From Myxococcales bacterium (lineage in GTDB: Bacteria; Myxococcota_A; Polyangia; Haliangiales; Haliangiaceae): a DNA stretch of 64,000 nucleotides. Every line of letters begins with the position of its first letter. Position 1 is the stretch's first letter. Below the pieces are notes generated by a model. It saw only the letters and a program-made list of their open reading frames with translations, was not told where the DNA came from and did not search any database. Both the position numbers and the translations under genes were made by a program. Positions 31,144 through 38,566 of the stretch are shown here, in pieces. The DNA is taken from the NCBI GenBank assembly GCA_016717005.1, contig JADJUF010000039.1, positions 992,001-1,056,000 of the forward strand. Direction: 5' to 3'.

Positions 31144-31531
31144 CGCCAGCCATGGGCGCGCGTGGGCGGCGGGCGTGCGCCGCGCAGCCTTCGGGCCCCG
31201 GGCTGCGCCGCCGCCGCTGCCGCCCGCGCGGCGGACTGTCGCTCGACGGCTTCGCGACGCTCCGCCCCGTCGCGGCGCGGTCGGCCACCTCAGCCGCTGT
31301 GCGCCGGGCCGCCTCGTCGGCCGCCACCCGGTCGGGGTCGGGCGCACGGAAGACTATCGATCGACGCTGCCCGATGGCGGCACGCCTCGCAAGTCGCTGA
31401 GCCGGCGGTCGGCCCTGCGGGCAGCGGCAGGTCGGATCGGAGGGCCCGGCGGCTGCGACGACCAGACCTGCGACGACCTGTCCACGACGGGGCCGTAGCC
31501 GCCGGCGCCCGTCAAGCCTAGCCTCGGAGCC
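31144..31531. other. 388 bases without a convincing gene
   Basis: An ATG at 31140 overlaps the preceding stop and opens 86 codons, but the product is Arg/Ala low complexity (MGARGRRACAAQPSG) with no family signature; I treat it as chance. The right end holds TAGCCT (31519-31524), a -10-like hexamer 7 bases before the hemerythrin ATG, and a lone GTCAA half-site (31511-31515) without a partner. Confidence 0.5.
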
Positions 31532-32107
31532 ATGGACCCGATCGATCTGCTGATGTCCGAGCACCGGGTGATCGAGCGCGTGCTCGATGCGCTCTTGGTG
31601 GTGGCCGACGCCTGGCGGCACGGCGGCGATGGTCGACCGACGCTGGCGCGGTTCGTTCAAGTCATCCGCGAGTACGCCGACCGTCGTCACCACGGCAAGG
31701 AAGAGGACCTGCTATTCGAGGCGATGATCGGACACGGCCTGCCACGCGAGCACGGCCCGATCGCCTGCATGCTGGGCGAGCACGAGGCCGGCCGGGCGCT
31801 GGCCGAGGCGCTCGGTCGGCGCGCCGACCAGCCGACGCCGTGGACCGACGAGGATCGCACCGACAACCTGCGCGACGCGATGGACTTCGCCGCGCTCTTG
31901 CGCAACCACATCGCCAAGGAAGATCGGGTGCTGTACCCGCTGGCGCGGCGGACACTGCCGGCGGCGACAATGGAGGCGCTCGCGGTCGCGTGCGCCGGGC
32001 GCGCGCCCGCGGCCGACGATCCGCTGCTGGCCCTGGCCAACGACCTGATCGCGCTCGGCCAGGCGACGGTCCACGATCTGGCCGGCGTCGCCGCCCGCGT
32101 GCCGTAG
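31532..32107 (+). CDS. Hemerythrin-domain protein
   Basis: 191 residues, cytoplasmic. A four-helix hemerythrin-like domain binding a non-heme di-iron centre. Candidate ligands: His11 in SEHRVIERVL, His54 and Glu58 in RRHHGKEEDLLFEAM, His84 in LGEHEAGRAL, and the His/Glu-Asp of LLRNHIAKEDRVLYPLARR. Length and spacing fit the DUF438/DNRN-type group that senses or buffers O2 or NO. Promoter TAGCCT lies 7 bases upstream of ATG. It follows the cytochrome operon and lies among FNR/DNR-like sites, although it has only a half-site itself. A role in nitrosative or oxygen stress is inferred. Confidence 0.9.
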   Translation: MDPIDLLMSEHRVIERVLDALLVVADAWRHGGDGRPTLARFVQVIREYADRRHHGKEEDLLFEAMIGHGLPREHGPIACMLGEHEAGRALAEALGRRADQPTPWTDEDRTDNLRDAMDFAALLRNHIAKEDRVLYPLARRTLPAATMEALAVACAGRAPAADDPLLALANDLIALGQATVHDLAGVAARVP

Positions 32108-32675
32108 TCAGCGGCCGAGGCGGTGCCGGCGCCTGGCGGATCCGATCCTGAGCCGACCGCCGATTCCGACGAGGAATTCGGTCGCGCAGATCATTCAAGT
32201 GGTCGAACACGCGTGCCGCGAAACAGGCCGCTGGACCCGCTTCGGGCTCTGGATCGCACCCGCCTCGCTGCCGGCGGCCCCCACCGCCGCCCGCCGCCCG
32301 CCGCCCGCCTCGATCGCGTCGACCTGCGGGGTCGACCGAGCATCGGCCGTGCAACTCGAGCGCCCGGCGAGCCCGGCGCCGTGCCGGCCGGGCACGGTGG
32401 CGACAGCGGCGGGCGCCACCCGGTGACGAGAACGCGAGGGACAGATCGGCCGCATCAGGATGAGTCGATCCGCCTTCGTGGACGAGCGTGATGCGTGGGT
32501 CGGCCGGTTCTCGAGAACGTTGACCGCGCCTCGCCGCCGCCCGTTGCGTCGGCCGCCGACGGCCGGACGTCCGATGCGACTCGCGTGCAGGGTGCAGCCG
32601 TCGACGTTCGCCGTGAGCCGCTTGACCGGTGGCGGCGGCGGCGGCGCCGTCGCGGCGTGGTGCCCCCGACCGCGG
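32108..32675. other. 568-base gene-poor region
   Basis: No reading frame here shows family motifs, a signal peptide or a credible start. It contains the inverted repeat ATTCC-GACGA-GGAAT (32162-32176) followed by an AT-richer stretch. The region separates two convergent genes (hemerythrin and the Rieske fusion), so a terminator is expected, but I see no T-run. It may be the remains of a decayed gene. Confidence 0.45.
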
Positions 32676-33917
32676 TCACAGCACGTCGTCGCCCGGCTCG
32701 AACACCTCGGCGTGGCCGGCGCGGAAGCCAGCGAGCTCGCGGCCCTCGACCCACACCAAGCCGTCGTCGATCCACGCCGCGAACCGCGCCACCTGCGCGC
32801 CGGGGACGCCCTGGCTGTGGCCGGTCGCGAGCTGGAAGTCCCAGCCGTGGTGGGGGCACACCAGGCGATCGGTCTCGACCACGGCGTCGGACAGCGGCGC
32901 GTTGCGGTGCGGGCAGCGGCCATGGAGGACGTGGACCCGGTCGTCGACGCGCACCACCGCGACCTCGACCCCGTCGGCGAGGAAGCGCCGGGGCGCGCGC
33001 GGCGGCAGGTCGTCGAGCGCGGCCAGCGCCCAGCGGCCGTCGCGCCCGAACAGCGCCGGGCGGGGCGGCGAGGCGTCGGTCGCCAGCGCGCGGTGGCGGC
33101 AGCCGCCAGCGGCGGCGCGGCCGGGCGGCGCGGCGCCGAGCAAGAGCTGCGCGTAGCGCCGCCGCGCGGTGTCGGCCAGGTCGCGCAAGGTGCGCTCGAC
33201 CTCGTCGATCCCCAGCCGAGTGGCCATCGCGTGGTTGGTCTCGGCGATGCGCTCGAACAGCGGGCTCTTGCGCGGCCGCGCCAGGTATCCGTCGAGCTCC
33301 TCGGGATCGACGTAGACCTTGTCGCTGCCGCGCCCGGCGTACAGCCGCGCCAGCGCGTCGAGGCGGACCCACTGGATGGTCGGATCGGGCGTGCGCCGAA
33401 ACAGCGGGATGAGCGCGTACGGGTTGGCCGACGAGTAGCGCAGCGCCGGGTGGAGCGGTGCGACCGCGAACACCGCCTGGGCCTCGCCGCGGGCCTGATT
33501 CCCGGCGGCGGTCAGATCCTGGCAGAAGCGGATCCACGCCTCGGGTGCGACCTCGATCATCGGCACGATCACCTGGATGACGGCGTGGGCCGGGTCGCGC
33601 GCGGCGTCCTCGAACATCGCGAGGAGCGGCTCGATCTCGGCGCGCTCGGCGAGGTGGACGATGCGGCGGGTCTGGCCGCGCAGGCGCCCGCCGCGCGCGA
33701 ACGGACAGAACGAGTGCGGCTCGAGGAACGCCTCAAGGTAGCGGTCGTTGCTCGTCAGCGCCGCCGCCTCGATCCCGGCGCGCAGCTCAGGCGTCAGCGG
33801 CGGCAGGGCGTCGAACGGGACCGCCGGCGCGGCCCCGGTCGCCGGGGGGCGCGGGCGACGCGGCAGGGTGGTCAGGATCGCCCGCAGCTGCGCGAGTTCG
33901 GCCGGCGAAGAGGTCAT
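32676..33917 (-). CDS. DUF1415-like/Rieske [2Fe-2S] fusion protein
   Basis: 413 residues, no signal peptide. Residues about 55-240 follow the DUF1415 pattern: PHSFCPFARGGRLRGQTRRIV, an internal VIVPMIEVAPEAWIRFCQDLTA, AVAPLHPALRYSSANPYALIPLFRRTPDP. Residues about 300-413 are a Rieske domain with Cys335-x-His337 (RCPHRNAPLSD) and Cys354-x2-His357 (VCPHHGWDFQ), the full ligand set. DUF1415 proteins normally stand alone, so this fusion is unusual; the Rieske part probably feeds electrons to the other domain. ATG 33917 is chosen because site D is centred 41.5 bases upstream and GAAGCT 7 bases upstream. Confidence 0.83.
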   Translation of the reverse strand: MTSSPAELAQLRAILTTLPRRPRPPATGAAPAVPFDALPPLTPELRAGIEAAALTSNDRYLEAFLEPHSFCPFARGGRLRGQTRRIVHLAERAEIEPLLAMFEDAARDPAHAVIQVIVPMIEVAPEAWIRFCQDLTAAGNQARGEAQAVFAVAPLHPALRYSSANPYALIPLFRRTPDPTIQWVRLDALARLYAGRGSDKVYVDPEELDGYLARPRKSPLFERIAETNHAMATRLGIDEVERTLRDLADTARRRYAQLLLGAAPPGRAAAGGCRHRALATDASPPRPALFGRDGRWALAALDDLPPRAPRRFLADGVEVAVVRVDDRVHVLHGRCPHRNAPLSDAVVETDRLVCPHHGWDFQLATGHSQGVPGAQVARFAAWIDDGLVWVEGRELAGFRAGHAEVFEPGDDVL

Positions 33918-33951
33918 CGCGCCGAGCTTCGCACCGCTGCCCGCGCGCGAC

Positions 33952-33965
33952 ATGACGCCCGTCAA
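33952..33965. promoter_or_regulatory. FNR/DNR-like site with one mismatch (site D)
   Basis: ATGACGCCCGTCAA fits TTGAC-N4-GTCAA except for the first base. Its centre is 41.5 bases from the Rieske-fusion ATG, the same spacing as site C to its leftward gene. Confidence 0.55.
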
Positions 33966-34129
33966 CGCCATCAAGCGAGGTCGCGGCGCGCAGCCGCCGG
34001 ACATGCGACGGTCACGTTGCTGGGTTCGACGGATAGCCGCGAGGCGATGGGCCGCCACGCGGATGTCGACACGACGGAAAAGCGGCGAGCAGGGGTGAGC
34101 CGCCGCGCCGCCGCCGGCGCGCGCGCGGC

Positions 34130-35557
34130 TCAGGCGCCCAGGTACGTGAGCACGTCACCAGCACCGAACTGCGTTCGTCCCCCGAGGAACTCCGCCAGCG
34201 CGCTCAGCTCATCGCCGCTGGTGACCAGGGGCGGCTCGACGGCGCCGCCGGCGCGCCGCTGCCCCAGCCCGACGGTGGCGGTCAGCTCGTTGCACAGGCA
34301 GCGGCGCCCATCGGTGTCCTCGCGGCGCCCGCCCTTGTCCAGGTACGCGTCGATCGGCTCACCCGGGCATCGATAGCCGACGCTGCCGTCGGCGCGCGCG
34401 TACGCGGTGCGCAGGTAGCCGAGGTCGCAGATCCGCTCGCGCACCACGCCGTGCGACGGGTCTTCGGGCCAGGTGACGATCTTGAACGGGTAGCCGGTCG
34501 GCGACACCCGCGGATCGGTGCGGATCGCGACCTCGCCGCGGCCGGCATGGGCGAGCAGCGAGCGCTTGAGCGCCGGAGCGATGCCTGACTCGTCGCACAG
34601 CGCGAACAGCGTCCCCACCTGGACCCCCGCTGCGCCCGCGGCCTGCGCCGCCCGCAACCGCCCCGGGTGACCGGCGCCGCCGGCGAGCCAGAACGGCAGC
34701 CCGAGCTGGCGCAGCACGCCGAGGTCGACCTCGTCGCGCGGCCCGTACACCGGCTCGCCGCGCTCGTCGACGCGCAGCTCGCCGCGAGGCGGCGCGTTGT
34801 GACCGCCGGCGGTCGGCCCCTCGACGACGAACCCGTCGACGCGCCCGGTGGCCTTGCGCGCCAGCATGGTCGCCAGCGCGTGGCTCGCGACGATCGCCAG
34901 GAACCGCGGCCGCACCAGCGGCGGCGGCTCGCCCGACCAATGCGCGGCCGGATCGAACGCCAGCTCGTAGGTGCGCCCCACCGGCGCGTGCTCGACGTCG
35001 AGCCGCAGCGTGCACCGCCGATGCTCGGCCAGCGCGTCGAGCACCCCAGGGATCTCGCGCGGGATCCCCGCCCCCATCAACACGTAGTCGACGCCCGCGA
35101 GCAGCGCGCCGTACAGCGTCGGCAGGGTCGGCAGCTGGATCTTGGTCAAGAGGTTGATCCCGACCGCGCCGCGGTGGCCGCGCTTGGCCAGGTACACCTC
35201 GACGAAGGCCCCCAGCATCAGCTTCTGCTGGCGCGTGATCGACATCGCGTGGTGGTACAGCGGCACCGGCCGATAGGGCGCGTCGGCCATGCGCCCCTCG
35301 GGGCGGAAGTAGCCGCGCAACATCGCGTCGGCGACGCCGGCGATCGGGAAGGCCGCCATCGCGTCGCGGAGCACGCCGTCAGGGTCGCCGTCCTGGAGCC
35401 GGCGCGCCAGCAAGGTCTCGCAGCCCACGCCGGACACCACGCCGAGGTGGCCGCGCTCGGCGACCGCGCGGGCCAACCGCCAGCCCGACACCCCCACGCC
35501 CATGCCGCCCTGGATGATCACTGGCCACGGGGCCGCGTCGACCGAGCGCTGATGCAT
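34130..35557 (-). CDS. Nitronate monooxygenase family protein
   Basis: 475-residue FMN-dependent TIM-barrel protein of the nitronate monooxygenase (2-nitropropane dioxygenase) family. Motifs: PVIIQGGMGVGVSGWRLARAV at the N-terminus, VGINLLTKIQLPTLPTLYGA, DYVLMGAGIPREIPGVLDAL, the FMN-phosphate segment GFVVEGPTAGGHNAPPRG, and GGAGHPGRLRAAQAAGAAGVQVGTLFALCDESG. It is longer than classic enzymes, with a Cys-containing C-terminal part (YRCPGEPIDAYLDKGG, RRCLCNELTATVGL). It detoxifies alkyl nitronates or acts as an enoyl-type oxidoreductase in relatives. TAGCAT (35565-35570) is 7 bases before the ATG; FNR-like site E is further upstream. Confidence 0.88.
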   Translation of the reverse strand: MHQRSVDAAPWPVIIQGGMGVGVSGWRLARAVAERGHLGVVSGVGCETLLARRLQDGDPDGVLRDAMAAFPIAGVADAMLRGYFRPEGRMADAPYRPVPLYHHAMSITRQQKLMLGAFVEVYLAKRGHRGAVGINLLTKIQLPTLPTLYGALLAGVDYVLMGAGIPREIPGVLDALAEHRRCTLRLDVEHAPVGRTYELAFDPAAHWSGEPPPLVRPRFLAIVASHALATMLARKATGRVDGFVVEGPTAGGHNAPPRGELRVDERGEPVYGPRDEVDLGVLRQLGLPFWLAGGAGHPGRLRAAQAAGAAGVQVGTLFALCDESGIAPALKRSLLAHAGRGEVAIRTDPRVSPTGYPFKIVTWPEDPSHGVVRERICDLGYLRTAYARADGSVGYRCPGEPIDAYLDKGGRREDTDGRRCLCNELTATVGLGQRRAGGAVEPPLVTSGDELSALAEFLGGRTQFGAGDVLTYLGA

Positions 35558-35568
35558 TGGCCCAATGC
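35554..35568. promoter_or_regulatory. 15-base palindrome across the nitronate monooxygenase start
   Basis: GCATTGGCCCAATGC: perfect 7-base arms around one central base. It covers the start codon and reaches into the TAGCAT -10-like hexamer of the leftward gene, where a bound repressor would block transcription. Confidence 0.45.
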
Positions 35569-35662
35569 TACGCCGGCCTCCACGCCGACACCGTCAGCGT
35601 CGCACCACGCGATCGCCACAACCCACCACGTCCTGGTCATGGTTCACTTCGACCGCCTCAAC

Positions 35663-35676
35663 CTGACGAAGGTCAA
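35663..35676. promoter_or_regulatory. FNR/DNR-like site with one mismatch (site E)
   Basis: CTGACGAAGGTCAA fits TTGAC-N4-GTCAA except for the first base. It is 112 bases (centre) from the nitronate monooxygenase start and just past the end of the HExxH protein gene. Weaker placement than sites B-D. Confidence 0.4.
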
Positions 35677-35710
35677 GTCGGACGTGGGTCCCGCCGCTGC
35701 GCCGGCGCCC

Positions 35711-36325
35711 TCAGGCGGCGTCGAACGTCGCGTACAGCGATGGCTGGATCGCCGTCGGCCAGACCGCCGCGACGATCGCCGCGGTCGCGGCCAGCGCCTG
35801 CGCCAGCGGCGCACCCCACGGCGGCGCGGCCGCGCGCGCGAGGGCGGTCCGGGCAAGGCCGACGGTGTCGTCGTCATCCTGCGCGAGTGGGTCATCGGGC
35901 AGCGCGTCGTAGTACGCGCGGTGATCGGTCGTGTTGGCGAGGAAGCGTCGCAGGCCGTGCGGGGTCGCGAGCGCCGCCTGCACCCGCAGGCTGGCGTTCT
36001 CGCGGCGGAGATCGGCCAGCGAGTCGTTTGCGAGCCCCCAGTTGAGCTGGTGCATGCTGTCGCGCCCCTCGACCAGCCAGTGGCACACCTCGTGGAACAC
36101 GATCTGCGCGACGCAGTCGTCGGGGTCGAGGATCTGCGCGGTGCCGATCGCCAGGGTGCCGCGACCGTCATAGTCGGCGTAGGCCCCGTCGGCGCGCACC
36201 ACCCGCAAGCCCATTTGCTCGGCCGCTCTGACCCACACCTCGTCGAGCGGGTCGCGGTACTGGCAGGTCGAGCGGCGGGGCGTGGGGACGATCTGCGACA
36301 GGTCCACGGCGGTGGGCAGGCTCAT
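35711..36325 (-). CDS. HExxH putative metalloprotein
   Basis: 204 residues from MSLPTAVDLSQIVPTPRR; an ATG 12 bases further up (36337) is equally usable. The zinc-binding signature is His78-Glu79-Val-Cys-His82 in AQIVFHEVCHWLVEGRDS, followed by NWGLANDSLADLRRENASLRVQ. The H-E-x-x-H-W-x-[VI]-x-G pattern recalls the EpmC (EF-P hydroxylase) group and minimal metallopeptidases, but the fit is partial. C-terminus is Ala-rich with a weak hydrophobic segment (ALAATAAIVAAVWPTAI). It may be transcribed ahead of the nitronate monooxygenase gene 153 bases downstream. Confidence 0.7.
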   Translation of the reverse strand: MSLPTAVDLSQIVPTPRRSTCQYRDPLDEVWVRAAEQMGLRVVRADGAYADYDGRGTLAIGTAQILDPDDCVAQIVFHEVCHWLVEGRDSMHQLNWGLANDSLADLRRENASLRVQAALATPHGLRRFLANTTDHRAYYDALPDDPLAQDDDDTVGLARTALARAAAPPWGAPLAQALAATAAIVAAVWPTAIQPSLYATFDAA

Positions 36326-36337
36326 GCCGGCGAGCAT

Positions 36338-36814
36338 GCCGACCGCGCCGCCGCCGCGCGATGCGCGCACCTGTGGCGCTCGGTCGCGCCGCCGGCACCG
36401 TCGTCGACAAGGGCGGTCGCCTGACGCCGGTGACCCGCACGCGGGCATCCTGGCGATGACCAACCCCGGCCATCGCCTGGCTTCCCTCGCCATGCATGGA
36501 CCTCCAGGAAGTGGGGCCCTCGAATGGAGCGTCGATCGAAGGTGATTCAAGAATCGACAGGATCTCGCCGACCGGTGCGGGGCCCCCCTGTGCGAGCGTC
36601 ACGGCCTCGCAGCAGCGACAACGATCGTCCGGAAGACGGATGCTGCTGTGCCCTCGCGACCGACGTTGAGCCGGCCCCCCCCAGAGACCGCGCGAACCTC
36701 GTCAGCCCCACGGGATGCGCTCCTGGGTCACATATCACTGAAATGTGGGACTTATTTGGTCTTGCGCCCGGTCGCGCAGATCCGGATCCACATTTTCGCT
36801 TGCACTCCGCCGAA
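36338..36814. other. Non-coding region upstream of the TetR gene
   Basis: About 480 bases between divergent genes. The first two thirds show no motif I trust apart from GATTC-AA-GAATC (36544-36555). From about 36725 the sequence becomes AT-richer, has the inverted repeat CACAT-N9-ATGTG (36729-36747) and TTGCAC (36800-36805), a possible -35 for the TetR promoter. Confidence 0.5.
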
Positions 36815-36832
36815 GGAATGAATATTCATTCC
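36815..36832. promoter_or_regulatory. TetR operator, perfect 18-base palindrome
   Basis: GGAATGAATATTCATTCC is identical to its reverse complement. It sits 8 bases before the TetR start and 9 bases after a TTGCAC -35-like element, so it covers the -10 region. A near-identical copy precedes the downstream dehydrogenase gene. Confidence 0.85.
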
Positions 36833-36840
36833 CTGTCCTG

Positions 36841-37455
36841 ATGAGCCATCGTCCGACCGCCCCGACCGCCCCGACCGCAGCGCCCCGTGGGCGTGGGGCC
36901 GACAAGCGCGAGGCGATCCTGACCGCGGCGCTCGAGCTGTTCGTCGCGCGCGGGTTCCACGGGACCGCGGTGCCCGAGATCGCCGAGCGCGCGGGCGTGG
37001 GCGCGGGCACGATCTACCGGCACTTCGCCTCGAAGGAGGCGATGGTCAACGAGCTGTACCGCCAGCACAAGCAGCTCCTGACGGCGCGCGTGCTGGCCGA
37101 CTTCCCCGTCGACGCCGTCGCGCGCGAGCAGTTCCGCGCGCTGTGGCACCGGATGGCCCGGTACGTCGCCGACGAGCCGCTCGGGTTCGCGTTCCTCGAG
37201 CTGCACAACCACCGCTCGTACCTCGACGCCGACAGCCTGGCGATCGAGGCCCGCATCCGCGACTTCGGCATCGGCTTCCTGACCGCGGCCCAGCGCCGCG
37301 GCGAGGTCCGCGCCGGCGACCCGATGATCCTCATCGGCGTGGTCATGGGCGCGTTCATCGGCCTCGTCCGCTTCGCGGGCGAGTGCAAGTTGACGCTCGA
37401 CGACGCCGCCTGGCGCACCGCCGAGCAGTGCGTCTGGGAAGCCATCCGCAGCTGA
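36841..37455 (+). CDS. TetR/AcrR-family transcriptional regulator
   Basis: 204 residues. After a Pro/Thr/Ala tail (about 1-20) comes the TetR DNA-binding helix-turn-helix: DKREAILTAALELFVARGFHGTAVPEIAERAGVGAGTIYRHFASKEAMVNELY. The ligand domain contains AVAREQFRALWHRMARYVADEPLGFAFLELH and ends TAEQCVWEAIRS. ATG 36841 lies 8 bases after the 18-base palindrome. Very probably represses itself and the following short-chain dehydrogenase. Inducer unknown; an aldehyde, ketone or hydrophobic compound handled by the dehydrogenase is plausible. Confidence 0.93.
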   Translation: MSHRPTAPTAPTAAPRGRGADKREAILTAALELFVARGFHGTAVPEIAERAGVGAGTIYRHFASKEAMVNELYRQHKQLLTARVLADFPVDAVAREQFRALWHRMARYVADEPLGFAFLELHNHRSYLDADSLAIEARIRDFGIGFLTAAQRRGEVRAGDPMILIGVVMGAFIGLVRFAGECKLTLDDAAWRTAEQCVWEAIRS

Positions 37456-37502
37456 CCGGATCGCACCGATCCCCTCGGGATCATTTCGTTTTTTCCATTG
37501 AC

Positions 37503-37520
37503 GGAATGAACATTCATTCG
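37503..37520. promoter_or_regulatory. Second TetR operator, before the dehydrogenase gene
   Basis: GGAATGAACATTCATTCG differs from the first operator at two positions and keeps both GAATGAA half-sites. It overlaps the end of TTGACG (37498-37503), a good -35, so binding would block RNA polymerase. Confidence 0.82.
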
Positions 37521-37578
37521 CATCCAGTCACCCACTCTCGACTTCGCATTGTCTCATCGTCGCCAACAGGAGCTCGTC

Positions 37579-38511
37579 ATGACCCGCTCGTCCTCGCTCG
37601 CCCGCTCGTCGTCCTCCGCCACCGCCGCTCGCCAGGTCGTCCTCATCACCGGCGCCACCGCCGGCATCGGCCGCACCACCGCGCTGCACCTCGCGGCCGC
37701 CGGCTACCACGTGATCGCCACCGGCCGGCGCGTCGCCGAGCTCGAGGCCCTGCGCCAGGACGGCCCCGCGAACCTGTCGACCGCGGTCCTCGACGTCACC
37801 TCGGCCGCGTCGATCGCCGCCGCGGTGGCCGAGGTCGACCGGCTCACCGACGGCCACGGCGTCGACGTGCTGGTCAACAACGCCGGCTTCGGCGTGGTCG
37901 GCCCGCTGACCGAGATCTCCGACAGCGAGCTGCGCCGCCAGTACGACACCAACGTGTTCGGCCTGATGGCGGTCACGCGCGCGTTCGTGCCGGCGATGCG
38001 CGCCCGCGGCCGCGGCCGGATCGTCAACGTCTCGAGCATGGGCGGCAAGATGACGATCCCGTTCATGGGCGCGTACAACTCGACCAAGTACGCGCTCGAG
38101 TCGCTGTCCGACGCCCTCCGCTACGAGCTGCGCGCCTTCGGCGTCGACGTCGTGCTGATCGAGCCCGGCGCGATCCACACCAAGTTCGGCGACACCGCGA
38201 TGGGCCCGGTCGATCAGTACAAGGACAGCGCCTACGCCGCCGCGATCGCGCGCGCCGATCAGCTGCGCCAGCGGATGGAGTCGACCGCGGTCGGCCCCGA
38301 GGTCGTGGCCCGCGCGATCCACAAGGCCATCCGCCGCCGGCGCCCGGCCGCGCGCTACGTCGCGCCCTGGTACGGCCGGCTCGTCCTCGGCGTGCTCGCG
38401 ATCACGCCGACCCGGATCCAGGACGCCGCGATGCGCCGGCTCAGCTACCTGAGCCCCGGCCAGCTCCGCCCGCCCGCCGCGCCCGAGCAGCTCGCGCCCT
38501 CGGCCCGCTGA
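37579..38511 (+). CDS. Short-chain dehydrogenase/reductase
   Basis: 310 residues, NAD(P)-dependent oxidoreductase. Cofactor motif ITGATAGIGRTTALHLAAAG; NNAGFG; catalytic Ser in RIVNVSSMGGK; catalytic YNSTK in GAYNSTKYALESLSDALRYEL; then IEPGAIHTKFGDT. The extra C-terminal region (RRRRPAARYVAPWYGRLVLGVLAITPTRIQDAAMRRL) is typical of the classical DHRS7/oxidoreductase subgroup and may touch the membrane. ATG 37579 is supported by CAGGAG 6 bases upstream. Controlled by the TetR operator at 37503. Confidence 0.93.
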   Translation: MTRSSSLARSSSSATAARQVVLITGATAGIGRTTALHLAAAGYHVIATGRRVAELEALRQDGPANLSTAVLDVTSAASIAAAVAEVDRLTDGHGVDVLVNNAGFGVVGPLTEISDSELRRQYDTNVFGLMAVTRAFVPAMRARGRGRIVNVSSMGGKMTIPFMGAYNSTKYALESLSDALRYELRAFGVDVVLIEPGAIHTKFGDTAMGPVDQYKDSAYAAAIARADQLRQRMESTAVGPEVVARAIHKAIRRRRPAARYVAPWYGRLVLGVLAITPTRIQDAAMRRLSYLSPGQLRPPAAPEQLAPSAR

Positions 38512-38566
38512 CCGCGGCCGCCAGGCGGGCGACCCCCGTCCGGGTTCGGCGGCGCCCCGCTGCCGA

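Noticed and set aside
31140..31400. 86-codon frame overlapping the end of the propeller lipoprotein gene
   Set aside because: Despite the ATGA overlap it is Arg/Ala low complexity without any family feature.
31511..31515. GTCAA before the hemerythrin gene as an FNR site
   Set aside because: Only one half-site is present; the position 9-13 bases to its left does not match TTGAY.
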